From assembly GCA_016748015.1 (NCBI GenBank), contig JAAOMT010000494.1:612190-676189 (forward strand): 64,000 bases of DNA, read 5' to 3'. A program made the position numbers and the translations under genes. Below are positions 24,380 to 35,826 of this stretch, piece by piece. Below the pieces are notes generated by a model, which saw only the letters and a program-made list of their open reading frames with translations, did not search any database and had not been told where the DNA came from. The DNA comes from Geosiphon pyriformis. Taxonomy: Eukaryota > Glomeromycota > Glomeromycetes > Archaeosporales > Geosiphonaceae. How positions within the stretch are numbered: the first letter of the stretch is position 1; each line of letters opens with the position of its first letter.

Positions 24380-24890
24380 ACATATTTTCAGCCACCATTA
24401 CCAACAATAAATCACTAGCAGCAATTTTTCCATTTGAATTCGAAGAACTGTTATCCATATCTTTGTTTAATGGAGCTGTTCTCAAAAAAAAACCAATTAC
24501 CACTATGTATACTGATGCTAAAGTTGATGACCACTTCATCAAACTCATATTAGATAACAGGTCAGCTGGTAGCATCATTACACAACAATTTATGAACCAA
24601 TTAGGTTACTGAGTTGATTATACTGCCAGCACCAGAATCATAACAGCCAATAGAGCAACCAAAACTCCAATTGGTGAAATTGATGAATTACTTATTAAAA
24701 TTAACAACATCATCATACTCATTAAAGTTTTGGTAATAGAAACAACTCAGTACCAAGCTCTCATTAAGAATAACTGGCTGTTCAAAACCAATGTCATGCT
24801 TGATTAGAACACCCAAGAACTGCAGCTCAGCCAAAATAGTCATCACACCAGCCATTTGTGGTTATTTCAAGACCATTATCAATGACAAAT
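24380..24890 (+). pseudogene. Aspartic protease of element B1
   Basis: Retropepsin-like domain with the context TTMYTDAKV before the active site and VLVIETTQYQALIKNNWL after it, matching the protease of A4. The catalytic triad D-S/T-G reads D-N-R, so the enzyme would be inactive. A TGA in a tryptophan codon follows downstream. Confidence 0.78.
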
Positions 24891-25159
24891 TACTTATTGA
24901 ATTAGAAAAAAAAGAAAAAAAACCTATCTGGAAAGCATATTAAGTTTCCTGGGCTAATGCTGACCACAATAAATTACCACCAATACCATCATAAGACAAC
25001 AAAAGAAAGAAAAAAAGAGAAGAAAAACCTAACTGAGAAATCAACCAAAGTTATTGGAATAATAACAAACAAAGTGAGCAGCCACTAATTTGGATTTGAG
25101 AAAAAAAAGAAAAAGAAAAAGAAAAAATAGATAAAAAAACACAAGCCATTATTTCTACA

Positions 25160-25861
25160 TATATTCCATATACAGCACTTCAACCACAAGCCAATTACTG
25201 TTAACTCAAGCTTATATGCATCAATTGCAGCAAGAAATTGTCCACAATGAGTGCATGCTGTGGTGACAATAAGGAATGGCAAACTGCAATAAAGTTCTAT
25301 TAGTGCCTATGTGTCCTTGAACATTTTGGCTGACCAAAAAAACAAGAAAAATAGAATAATAAGCCATATCTCACTTATGGAGAGATTTTTTTAGATGAAA
25401 GAATGTGAAACAACATTTTTGGATGAAGAAAAACATATAACAAATTGTGTTAGTACATGGTTCTCATAAGCAACTGGGTAAGAAAAGAAACATTTATAGA
25501 TACTGCCTAAAGATGAGCAGTCAAATGTTTGGATGGCTGTTCACACAATGATAACAAAATCTGACAAATAGCACTTGCCAAAATTGAAGAAGCATTACCA
25601 GAAGAAATAAAAATGATCAAAAACAACTCACCAGAACTCATAAAACTCGACTAGAGCCCAAACCCAGATATTATCTTATAGCCTATAAACCCAAAACAAT
25701 TCCATGAGCACTACCAAGAATTAGCACTCACTAAAGAGGAACAAGAGCAACAGTTAGAAGAAATAAACACAAGACTATGTGACTATTGTTTAATCTCATA
25801 TGACTTTCAGTATTGTAATGAGTGTGACCTCATCTACAATCTATCACCACACATAATCTAC
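25160..25861 (+). pseudogene. Cysteine-rich module of element B1 pol
   Basis: Between protease and dUTPase a frame with stops holds LKLICINCSKKLSTMSAC near 25208-25260, which parallels LKCKDCNKKF...MRAC of family A. Just before the dUTPase a compact CDYCLISYDFQYCNEC motif (C-x2-C-x8-C-x2-C) lies at about 25777-25830. The stretch between them is acidic and probably helical (KIEEALPEEIKMIKNN region). Confidence 0.6.
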
Positions 25862-26905
25862 ATGATTCCAGAAGAAGATAAACCAATCAGCAGCTGTGTA
25901 TCAGAATTAGAATCAAATTTCAATCCTGATTTAAACTCTAACAATGATGACAACAAGAACAATAGTTCTAGCTTTGCTCAATATAACAATGAAAATAACA
26001 ACAATTTGAACTCCAATTTAAACTCTGAAACATACATTGTGCTTTTTAATCTCTCCAAGGAGCAGAAACTCATATGGTTTAGTAACAATAATAAAAGTAT
26101 CATGCCAGAACAGGCACATGATACAAATGCCAGATTTGATCTGAAATATCCAGGAAAGAATGTCATCAGATTGAAACCACATTTGCACACATACATTGAT
26201 CTCAAAATAGCACTAGAAATTTCAGCAACAACAATAGTTCAATTAACATCTAGGAGTAATTTAGCAAAAAAGGGAATTAACATCAAAGAAGAAATAATTG
26301 ATGTAGGGTATATAAAAAATATCATTGCAATGCTACAAAATAATTCAGAAAAGGCCTATATTATAGAGCCAAATAAAAAAATAGCACAGGCAATATTCCT
26401 GCCTCTGGTTAAAATAGTTCAATTAGTATTAGTAAGAAAAAAAGAATTAAGGATTACAGCTAGAGAAATACAGAGTTTTGGATTTATAGGTAGAATAGAT
26501 ATACCAGTTAATATAGCAGAAAAAAAAATTGTTGACAAGGGAGAAATTATCTTTACCTGTCAATCAATTTTTATTCTACTATATGACCAGTACATAGTAA
26601 TCATAAAAAGAAAAGTAAAGAATCAGGTAGAGATTTTTGAGGCAAAAGCAACACTTTGTGAATCAAGAAAGATTAAATTAGTCAATCTACACATACCAGT
26701 CAAGAACTATAATCACATCAAAATTTCCATTTACAACAACACAAAAGATGTTATTAAGATACCAGAAAGAACTACCATTAGATATTTAACCACCAAAATT
26801 GAGAACCAACCACCAAACCCCATTTCAGACTTCCCACAACTGTGTGAATATGTTGACATAATATCACAAACAATCTATGAACAGAACAAATATTATTTGC
26901 TTTAA
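25862..26905 (+). CDS. dUTPase-containing segment of element B1 pol
   Basis: An uninterrupted frame of 347 codons, part of a once longer pol polyprotein; the ATG at 25862 is an internal methionine. After an N/S-rich acidic spacer (residues 1-75) comes a trimeric-dUTPase-like domain (about 85-190). It shows ARFDLKY (motif 1), SRSNLAKKGI (motif 2), EEIIDVGY (motif 3, catalytic D kept, glycine lost) and KKIAQAIFLPL (motif 4). Motif 5 may be reduced to SFGFIG (about 202-207). A further beta-rich domain (about 215-330) of unknown type follows and is also found in A4. dUTPase removes dUTP and limits uracil in cDNA; in this position, between protease and reverse transcriptase, it is unusual. Function of this copy is doubtful. 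Confidence 0.75.
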   Translation: MIPEEDKPISSCVSELESNFNPDLNSNNDDNKNNSSSFAQYNNENNNNLNSNLNSETYIVLFNLSKEQKLIWFSNNNKSIMPEQAHDTNARFDLKYPGKNVIRLKPHLHTYIDLKIALEISATTIVQLTSRSNLAKKGINIKEEIIDVGYIKNIIAMLQNNSEKAYIIEPNKKIAQAIFLPLVKIVQLVLVRKKELRITAREIQSFGFIGRIDIPVNIAEKKIVDKGEIIFTCQSIFILLYDQYIVIIKRKVKNQVEIFEAKATLCESRKIKLVNLHIPVKNYNHIKISIYNNTKDVIKIPERTTIRYLTTKIENQPPNPISDFPQLCEYVDIISQTIYEQNKYYLL

Positions 26906-28330
26906 CCAGAACAATTGGAACAGATGAACTTAGGAAATCTAAACTTATTACAACATATGCAGCTTAAGATATTACTTAACAATTTCAATGACATCTTTGC
27001 CAGTAGAAACAAATTTGGTAGAACTGATATTATTCAGCATTAAATCAAGACTGGAGATGCAATGCCAATTAAACAAAGAGTATACAGAATACTACCAGCC
27101 AGCCATGAGATCATTCATTAAGAAATCAATTGAATGCTTAACAATAGGCTAATTCAGTCATCAATGAGCCCATGGTTATTATCAGTAATATTAGTTTGTA
27201 AAAAAAATGAAAAAATCTGGTTTGTGTAGATTACCAAAAATTGAATGGAGTAACCAAAAAAGATAGCTACCTGACTCTAAAGATCCAAAAATTGTTCAAT
27301 CCTTTTGGAGGAAAGAAATAGTTTTCAATTTTAGACTTAGACAGTAATTACTAACAAGTAACTATGAAACCAGAAGATAAAAAGAAAACAGCTTTTATAA
27401 CATGAGAAGAGAATTTCAAATTTGAGGTTATGCCATTTGGCTTGATGAATGCTCCAGCTATATTCCAATGGCTCATAGAAATTGTTTATATTAGACTGCT
27501 ATAGAAATCAGTAGTCATATACTTGAATAACACCAATGTGTTTTCAAAAAATTTTGATGATCATTTACATCATCTTCAACAAGTTTTTGAAAGACTCAGA
27601 TGAGCAAAATTGAAATTAAATGCAAACAAATACTTCTTTGGCAAAACAGAATTCAAGTTCTTGGGACATGTTGTAAGCAAAAACAGTATAAAAACGGATC
27701 CAGATAAGATTGAAATTGTTAAGAACTTTCTAGTATCAAATAATTTCACAGAATTAAGAGCATTCTTGGAATTTGCTGGATACTACTGCCACTTTATTAA
27801 AAACTTTTCCAAAATAGTTCAACCATTAGACCAACTCCAAACAAAGAACACCAAATACAAATGGACTGAAATTCAGCAAAAGGCTTTTGATATATTAAGA
27901 AAAAAGCTTATTTAAGCTTCAGTACTGATCTATTTAGATTATAGCAAGCCATTTATAATCACAACAAATGCATCTGGTCAAGCATTAGGAGCAGTACTAT
28001 CTCAAAAAGGGTTAGATGAACAAAAACACCTAGTAGCTTATACCAATAGAAGCTTAAGTCCAGCTGAAAAGAACTATGAAACTCCAGTACTAGAACACTT
28101 AGCTATTTATTGGGCTGTTATTAAATAGAAAGAATATTTGAGTCAAAAATTTGATGTATACACTGATCATAAAGGATTGACTTCAATCCAGAAGCAAAAA
28201 TTTGGAGACAATTGCCATGTCAGATAGAAAATAGAACTTTCACTATTTAACTATACAGTACATTACAAAAAAAGAAAAAAAATAGAAATGCCAACAGTTT
28301 GTTGTGAATGAGACAAATCTAAAAACATTT
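26906..28330 (+). pseudogene. Reverse transcriptase and RNase H of element B1
   Basis: Gypsy-type reverse transcriptase. Legible motifs are the LD-S-YQQV-like site near 27335 and MPFGLMNAPAIFQ near 27430. The catalytic box reads YLNN near 27520, both aspartates changed by G-to-A. The connection region lies in the open frame 27610-27915 (KFLGHVVSKN). RNase H follows with TNASGQALGAVLSQ at about 27965 and VYTDHKGL near 28160. Several TAG and TGA codons interrupt it. Confidence 0.85.
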
Positions 28331-29735
28331 TAAACCAAAAATATAACAAAAAAATGAATATACAAAAATACCAACAACTTCAATATTATATAAATATCCA
28401 ATTGTTCAAGGAAAAATTATCTCAAAAAAAACAAAACAACATAAAACAGCAATCAAAATATTTTATTAACCATCAAAATATACTTTATTAAAAGAACAAA
28501 AAAAATCCAGATTAGTCAACCAAAGTAATTACAAAACCAGAAAAAGAGACAATATTATTTAACATATATTCAAATCCAATAGCAGAACATTTTTACAAAG
28601 AAGCAACCATAAAAAAATCAGAAAAAAATACTATTGGCTATCAATATATCCAGATATTATCTAATATGTTCAAAATTGTGATGCTTGTTAGAAAAGAGGA
28701 GGAACAAGACCCAGTAAACTGTTAAAACCAATCAAAGTGGAACAACTATTTGATTGTATTGGAATTGACTTAGTCAGATCATTGACAATAACCAGCAGAG
28801 GCAACAGATATATTGCAGTAGCCATGGATTATCTTACAAAATAGCCAGAAGCAAAAGCCATTCAAAGAGCAGATGCAGAATCTATTGCTGAATTTATTTA
28901 TCAAGATTTAATTTGTCAATACAGATGTCCAAAAAAACTATTATCAAATCAAAAAACTTACTTTGTAAATAGAATATTGGCAGAATTAAGTTAAAAATTT
29001 GGGATAAAAAGATCATTATTATCACTATATCATTCACAAACCAATGGACTAGTAGAAAAATTTAACAGAACATTGTGTAAAACAATTGCCAAGATCAGCC
29101 AAGAAAACCAAGACAAGTGGAATTTGTTTATATCATCAGTATTATTTGCTTACCAAACAATAAAGCAAGACATCATACAAGCAACACTATTTAAATTAAT
29201 ATATGGTAGAACAGCAACATTACTAGTTAAAATAGAAGTCAAAACATATCCAACAGATTTAATAACAGAAGAAAATTTTCAAAAAACATTGTTGAGAAAA
29301 ACATATAACTTAATAGAAACACTAGAAAACAAATAGTGAAAAACAGCTAATAACATCCAAAAATTATAAAAAAAACAAAAAAAAAGGCATGATAACCAAT
29401 TACCAAATAAACCAGTCAAATTCAGGATTGAAGACAAAGTATTTTTACATTATACCAAAGCAGAAAAACAATGGAATAGAAAATTTGATCCCAAATGGGA
29501 TGGACCATTTCACATAAAAGAAATTCTAGGAAATGAAACTTATAAATTAAGGTTGAACAACAAAATATTAACCAAAGCAGCACATGAAGATTGACTGAAA
29601 TTATATAAAAACATAGTATCAGCATCCACCAGTAATATTCTACAATTAAGAGCACAGAGAATACTAGTTCAACCAAATAAAATTCCACAAGATTTAGAAC
29701 CAATCATAGTTATTGAACCAAACATGTCAAATTGA
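28331..29735 (+). pseudogene. Integrase of element B1
   Basis: HHCC-type N-terminus (NCDAC near 28680), catalytic core with the first aspartate in GIDLVRSL near 28765 and the glutamate in SQTNGLVEKFNRT near 29045, then the open frame 29073-29336 and a C-terminal tail with WDGPFHIKEILGNETYKL near 29500. It ends at TGA 29733-29735. Stops in W and Q codons break the frame. Confidence 0.83.
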
Positions 29736-29860
29736 ATAACCAAAAGAGTATATAAAAACACAGTATACATAACAAAAGCAACAAAGAAAAATAGAAATAC
29801 CAGATTATATTCACACTTTAGCTCAACAATTGTTTTAGGCTTTAAATTAACAACAAGTAA

Positions 29861-30439
29861 ACATGAAAATTATCATCAACAATCAAACAATCTGTTATCA
29901 AAACACCAAACAAAAAGGGAAAAGTATATCATACCAGTAACCACAGAAACAATCAATAAACTGGTCAGATAAAATAATAGAAAAAGTAAAGAACACTTTT
30001 GGAAAGATAACCATTATTGTTCCAACAGAAGAACTGATGAAAAAAAATTGGAACCAATGAATAGACCAACTTCCAATATCATATTGCTATTATTAATTAG
30101 GACGAAAAGTAGATATTCAGAAGTTATATCTTGACAAATCCAAAAGAATCTTTAATTAAAAGATAATCTGGAACATTGAAGACATTATTAGAAAGAAAAC
30201 AAACTTGACATTACACATTAGGACCATTTATTGACTACACACTATATTTTAAAACTACCCAGAAGTATTGTTACACTCTAACATAGAAACAATAATCATC
30301 AACCAATAGAGAAAAATAAACAACTCACAAATTAAGAAAATAAAAAGTAGGGTGGAACAGACACTACTTGAAAAAAAAGTATTTGACATAATTCAAAATG
30401 AGGATTTTGATGGAGCTTAATATTAAAAGGAAGAGATAA
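29861..30439 (+). pseudogene. orf3-like region of element B1
   Basis: Between integrase and the 3' LTR a broken frame begins MKIIINNQTICYQN and ends EEIMLL at the LTR edge, in the same place and orientation as family A orf3, which ends KKIML. Apart from that end I see little sequence similarity, so homology is suggested by position more than by sequence. At least six stops are present. Confidence 0.45.
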
Positions 30440-31244
30440 TGTTACTCATAAAGAAAACAGATATAGAAAAATAGTAGACCAATAAGGAAGTAATAGTTAG
30501 CACATGAGCATATTGCTCAGCAATGTGAAGCAATGTTAGAAAATTAGGGCACATTACTTAGCAATATAAGCATTGCTCAAGAAATTATAGCACATTGCTC
30601 GAGAATGTGAGCAATCTCATAGAACATAAATTAAGTATATATAGTAATAGTATTAAAAGCAAAAAAAACAGACTTCTTAGTTTAGATCTTATTTAAGCAA
30701 CCTTCTATATTACAAATATTAAATAAATAATTATTCACTATCTTGAATCTATTTTTCACTATCAATGCTTCATGTTAATAGTAATTGATATTTGACCACT
30801 CTAAAACAATAGCTTTTGATTACAGCTATTGACGAGATACTAACATTTATTGTCTTGGCTTATTTTTTTTATTTTTTTTGTTATTTTTTTTGTTTTTACT
30901 AATTGATTAAAGATTAAAAAAAAGCACTGAGTTATAGACATCATAGGAACTGGTAAAAAACTCATGAAACAAGAGTAAAACACTTATAGATTTGAGAATA
31001 GCTTACCAGAAAGATTACCAGCCACCACACTGAGAAAAAAATTTAATGGAATTGTAATTCTGGAAGGCTATTGAAACAACAATTAAATCTTTGTCCATTA
31101 TACAAAGAACTCATCCAAAACCTTTAGATTATTCAAAACTTTCAGATACAAATAATCTTCAGAAACCAAGATTATTATATTAATTAAAGCACCAAGTTAC
31201 AAGTTTGTTATTTGCTTTGAGATCCCAAATAATTATCTATAATA
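30440..31244 (+). repeat. 3' LTR of element B1
   Basis: 805 bp starting TGTTACTCATAAAG. A polypurine tract AAAAGGAAGAGA lies just upstream (30425-30436). The region 30503-30615 contains repeated ATTGCTC/GAGCAAT palindromes not fully present in the 5' LTR. Confidence 0.88.
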
Positions 31245-31698
31245 TTATCCATTTGATTTTTTTGTAATAATACTGCTTTTAATGCTTGGCCTAATGTATT
31301 GATTATAATTATAAATAGTTTGCTATAGTCTGAATATATTAATATTAGAGCTTAAATAAGTTTTTTTTTAATGTGTCAAAAGCTTTTTGTTGTTTCTTAG
31401 TCTATTTATATTTGGTATTTTTGGTTTAAAGCTAAAATAGTAATTAAGCCAGTTTGAAAATTTTTTGGATAAAACAACAATAATATTTAGTAAATTTTAA
31501 GAATACTTTTAATTTTATTAAGTTTGTTGGTACTGGAAAGTTCTTGACTATTTCAATTTTGTCTGGATTTTTTTTTATGTCATTTTTGCTTATAACATAT
31601 TTTAAAAACTTAAGCTTGGTTTTTTCAAAGAAACATTTGATAATATTTAGTTTCAATTCTGCTTTTTTCAATTCTGCTTTTTTCAATTATTTAAACAC
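31245..31698 (-). pseudogene. Reverse transcriptase fragment of B2 (inverted)
   Basis: Minus-strand remnant matching the connection part of B1 reverse transcriptase; the open frame 31444-31686 contains LKFLKYVISKND and NPDKIEIVKNFPVPTN. A short direct duplication of the AELKK codons is present near 31660-31690. It is cut at 31698 by A4 and continues at 42553. Confidence 0.75.
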
Positions 31699-32671
31699 TG
31701 TTACCAGTAGAATTTTAGCAATTAATTAGCATGAAATTATTCTCATAATTCCTATTATTAATTAGCATATATTATTATTATTTCGATTATCACTTATTAT
31801 TTAATCAAATTATCAAATATTATTACTCAATCAATAATCTGATTTGTACTCTAGAAATTAAGATGATCAAATTACACAATACCCTGAATCATTTAACATA
31901 GTTAAAATTCGCCGAAATTAATAAAAATTGGCCGAAATAATCAATAGTTCAGTGAAATAACTTGTAGTTCACTGAAATGTATCTTTAGTTCACCCAAGTT
32001 GTAGCAAAAAGAAAAGTGCAAGTTCAAAAACTAGTACTACAGCAAGTTGTATAAAAAAAGAGCTTCTCTCTTCAAGAAAATATATCTTCTCATAGTATCT
32101 TACCATAGCATTCTACTTTAGATATCTTAATTGAAACAAATCATCTTTTATACATTCAAATAAAAAAAATTAAATATTCAAAAAACAAATCCTTTGATTA
32201 TTACACTTGAAATTTTCCAACACAACTAACGTTTTGAAATTGATTAGCTATCAATTTCAATAAACTGTTAGTGACTCCAGGCCTGGATAGAAAACGTTTT
32301 CCTTGATAAAATCCTATTTTTTTTACATTTTTTTTATTTTTTTTTATTTTTCTTATTATAATTATTAGATTAGCCTACAGACAAGATTTCTGTAGAAGAG
32401 TTGACTTTTACAGCAAAGTAACTACACATTTTTAGTGAGCTTCCAGATGAGCAATTCCTGGAAAAGAATTGATGTTTACTACAATGTAACTACATAAAGT
32501 AACTGGCAAGAAATTGGTCATTCCATTTATAAGCCCAGCAGTTCAAATTATAAGAGATAATTTGAAGATAAATTCAGTTATTGGAAGTCCAACTACTTTC
32601 TGAGAATGTGAATTCACAGCAAATCAACATTAATAATATTCAAGAAAAGAGACCAAAAACTTCCAGTAACA
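31699..32671 (+). repeat. 5' LTR of element A4
   Basis: 973 bp, TGTTACCAG to CAGTAACA. Five array units start at 31908, 31928, 31948, 31968 and 31989. The family hairpin lies near 32233-32262. A partly repeated motif GAGTTGAC...GTAACTACA occurs at about 32398-32430 and 32466-32495. Confidence 0.93.
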
Positions 32672-32673
32672 TT

Positions 32674-32691
32674 TGGTGCTCTCTCATGGAA
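32674..32691 (+). other. tRNA primer binding site of element A4
   Basis: TGGTGCTCTCTCATGG begins two bases after the LTR, identical in its first ten bases to the A2 site. Confidence 0.7.
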
Positions 32692-32716
32692 ATAACACAG
32701 TAACAACAAATTCAAA

Positions 32717-34482
32717 GTGGCGACCATATCAGACACAACAACTCTAGAGTATTACCAGTCAATTTACACTCACTGCAAGCAAAGATTCAACATCTCAGAC
32801 GGAATTGAAGTTGTCAAAAAATCAGTATACCAATATATTGAAAACTGCATTAACAATTATCTTTTTAGAAACTACAACATTTCAGAAGTTAGAAGCAACT
32901 TCTACAATAATTTAGTGCACTATTCACAAGTGGAAACAGAAAACCTGAATAGTAAAACTTTTGCAACCTATTTCCAAGAACTTAACTACAGCATTGTTTA
33001 GTATTGTAAAGAAAAATACCCAGTACAGTTTAAATACTCTATTGATTTCGAATTAGAAACAGAAACAAGCAACAAAGGCAAACAAAAACTGAAGCAACAT
33101 TTAAGCACCACCCCAACCACTCCAAAGACACCAAAAATAACTGTCAAACACTTGCAAACTCCAGAACAAAGAACCAGCACCAAACTTCCACTCTCAGTCA
33201 CACCCTTTCTAATTTTACTTGCTTAACCACAAACACCAAATTCACCACTTATCTGTTTCTCATAACCAGAAAATTTTCAGTCACCCAAAAGTTCTACTCA
33301 ACAACAGAAACTCATATTAACTAGCACCAATATTATTGATTACTTACAAGAAAACAAAAGTAATCATTTAGAGAACTTGGAAAGTAAAGAAACTGAATTA
33401 GAACAAGAAGAAAATGAAGAAGAAATGACAACTGCTTATATTTCAAAAATCCCAGAATTCACTGGTAAAGACAATGATACCAGCTCTCAAGAATGGCTTG
33501 ACAAAGTTCAAAAAGCAGGAGATGTAAATGGTTGAAATACAGCAAGAATGCTTAAAGCAATCCCATACTTTTTCTAAGGAACTACAGAAGAATGGTTTGA
33601 AAACTTAAAAAACCATTTGAAAACTGGCAAGCATTCAAAAATGCTTTTTTACAACAATTTACTGACAACAACACCTTTATTACTCTCTACAATCACTTTC
33701 ACAATATTAAACAAGAAACATTTGAGACTATTATAACTTATCTTAGAAGATTTAATAAACTTTTTCAACAAATTCAACAATTGGAAACCAATAAATACTA
33801 TTCTAATGTCCAGATTTTGGATCAATTCATAGCAAAATTAAAAGACAAACTTATTAAAAAAGTTTGTCCACATGCTCCAGAAAACTTAGCAACTGTCATT
33901 AGACATGCAAAGAACTATAAAATAGCAATGGAAGAAGCAAACCACACCAAACTTGTCAATCTAACTATTAGAAAAACCAGCTTAGCAGCTAAAGAGAAAA
34001 TAGACCAACTCACAAAAAAGGTTGAAAGCTACTTTACAAACCAACAACAATAGCAGCAACAACTATAAAGATACCAATCCCCACAATAATGCAACCAAAA
34101 CAATTTTGAATTACCATTCAACAACCAATCTCAAAATTGTCATTATTGTGAAATTTCAGGACATTGGAAACGAGATTGCAGGAAATTGCAAAGAAACCAA
34201 CACAACAGGAGTAATCAACATTACTCTTCACCATAACAATCTTATTACCAATCTCCACCACCAACTTATTACTTACCAAGACCACAAAATCAAAACAATT
34301 ACTATTAACCAGCTCTATAACCAATGCAACAACAATATTAACAACCTTTACCAATTCAGCAATATCAAACACCATCCACTCAACAATATTAAGTACCAGC
34401 CAGAAGATTGGTTCAACATAACCAATTCACACTCCAAAGTTAATTTCAGAATAACAACAACAAAATCAACCCGAATAACCAG
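32717..34482 (+). pseudogene. gag of element A4
   Basis: Gag-like protein. The first frame opens at GTG 32717 and runs 94 codons to a TAG at 32999; as in A2 no ATG is available. The acidic linker and capsid-like segment (EWLDKVQKAGD near 33490) follow, with stops in Q and W codons and a frameshift near 33610. The frame 33781-34053 continues the capsid C-terminus. A zinc knuckle, CHYCEISGHWKRDC, is intact at 34138-34179 in yet another frame. A Q/N/P-rich tail leads into the protease. Confidence 0.82.
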
Positions 34483-35307
34483 TTGGTTTCCCGAAATTCT
34501 GGTCAGCAAAGACCCAATTACTATTACACTCAATCCAGTTATCTTACAATGCTTGAAGAATTGGATTTTCAACAATCTGCACTTTCTGAAGGTGAAGTTG
34601 CAGCACCAAGATTAAACTCTTCTAACAACACCATTCCATCAGCCCAAATTGCCCAAAATACCAATCTTTCAGATATCTTCTCATTCAAATTTGAGGCCAA
34701 TAAATCACTATTTTTGCTTAGCAATGCAGCAGTTAATAAACAAAAAACAATTACAACAATGTATACTGAAACTGAAGTTGAAGGAAAACCAATTCAATTA
34801 ATCTTAAACAGTAGATTAGCTGGAAGTATTATCACTTACCAATTAATACAAGAGCTTCAAAGAACGGTTAATAGACCAGCCCAAACTGTAATTGTTATTG
34901 CAGATAATATGAAAAAGACTCTAGTAAGAAAAATTAACAATTTTTTATTTACTATTGATGGAATCACTATTCCAGTTAAAGTTTTAGTCATGGATGCACT
35001 CCAATACCAAGCTCTTATTGAAAATGATTGGCTTCTTAAAACCAATGCAAATTTAGATTGGAAAACCCAGGAATTGAAGATTTCATACCAAGAACAATAC
35101 ACTAGAGTACCTGTCACCTGTGGTACTTTTAATAAAAAAACTGAAAAAGCTCCAGTATTTGAATTCAAAGAGGAGAAAGAACTACCAGTTACTGAAACCT
35201 TTATGGCTCTTGAATTATCATCCAATCGGGCTGAAAAAACAGAACAAGAAATCTTTGAGGAAACCAGAAAATGGAATGTAGTTAGATATTCTATATCAGA
35301 ACCATAG
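34483..35307 (+). CDS. Aspartic protease segment of element A4 pol
   Basis: Open for 274 codons, though it is a piece of a larger polyprotein. Residues 1-80 are a low-complexity spacer. The retropepsin-like domain spans about 85-220, with TTMYTETEVEGKPI before the active site, which reads LILNSRLAGSI, so the D-T/S-G triad is N-S-R and inactive. The conserved VLVMDALQYQALIENDWLL segment follows. In the living element it would cut Gag and Pol. The initial methionine is only the first ATG after a stop. Confidence 0.78.
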   Translation: MVSRNSGQQRPNYYYTQSSYLTMLEELDFQQSALSEGEVAAPRLNSSNNTIPSAQIAQNTNLSDIFSFKFEANKSLFLLSNAAVNKQKTITTMYTETEVEGKPIQLILNSRLAGSIITYQLIQELQRTVNRPAQTVIVIADNMKKTLVRKINNFLFTIDGITIPVKVLVMDALQYQALIENDWLLKTNANLDWKTQELKISYQEQYTRVPVTCGTFNKKTEKAPVFEFKEEKELPVTETFMALELSSNRAEKTEQEIFEETRKWNVVRYSISEP

Positions 35308-35826
35308 AAACAACCACTCTACATTTCACTCAAATACAAAGATTGTAACAAGAAACTTTTATCAATGGAAGCATGTATTTTTCCAGAAGAGAAATATGAA
35401 ACTCATACCTGCTATTTTTGCAAAGCATGCCATAGAGAACAATTTGGATATCCCAAAAGGAGTGGAAAATAAAACAACACTTCTTGTTTCACATGTGGAG
35501 ATATGCTACCAAAAGAATACAACTGGATTGATGTTGTAATGAAAGGAAGAGTATGTGACTAAATCTGCCAATATGTCCTATCAAATTCAGAAAAAGTTAA
35601 AAAAGAAACACCTTTTAATGCAGCATACAACAGTGTTCTCAACAAACTTTACCACTATTCTCATGATGCTAAAATGATCTTTGATTTAGCAATGACTTTA
35701 ATTAATAGAGCCACACAGAAAGATGTTCACCAAATGAAAAAAGCTAAGTACATTGAATATATAATGGAATTGCCTGGATTTAACTATGAAGATGAGGTAG
35801 AAACATACCACCAAATTGCAAGCCAC
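35308..35826 (+). pseudogene. Cysteine-rich module of element A4 pol
   Basis: Follows the protease after a single TAG. It encodes DCNKKLLSMEAC, then CYFCKACHREQFGYPK, then CFTCGDMLPKEYNW, then RVCD, and a helical tail to 35826 (open frame 35674 onward). The pattern of CxxC pairs suggests at least two zinc ribbons. The first part recalls the CxxC-x-K-K-F opening of small zinc-ribbon families, but I cannot assign it. The solo LTR inserted at 35827 splits it from the dUTPase; a second C-x2-C motif (LCKEC) lies at about 36859. Confidence 0.65.

Larger units (their letters stand above)
21381..31244 (+). mobile_element. Element B1, full-length family B Ty3/gypsy-like retrotransposon
   Basis: A 9.86-kb element with LTRs at 21381-22160 and 30440-31244 and perfect TTAT duplications (21377-21380, 31245-31248). 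Internal order is gag with CCHC knuckle, protease, cysteine-rich module, dUTPase, reverse transcriptase, RNase H, integrase and an orf3-like region. It is decayed: stops are common, the protease triad reads DNR and the reverse transcriptase box reads YLNN. The dUTPase-containing frame is open for 347 codons. It lies inside the inverted block of B2. Confidence 0.9.

Noticed and set aside
25978-26205. Minus-strand cysteine-containing frame
   Set aside because: Shadow of the B1 dUTPase frame on the opposite strand.
33960-34615. Plus-strand frame 34022-34615 as a separate N/T/H-rich protein
   Set aside because: It is gag text in a shifted frame; the zinc knuckle CHYCEISGHWKRDC is in the neighbouring frame.
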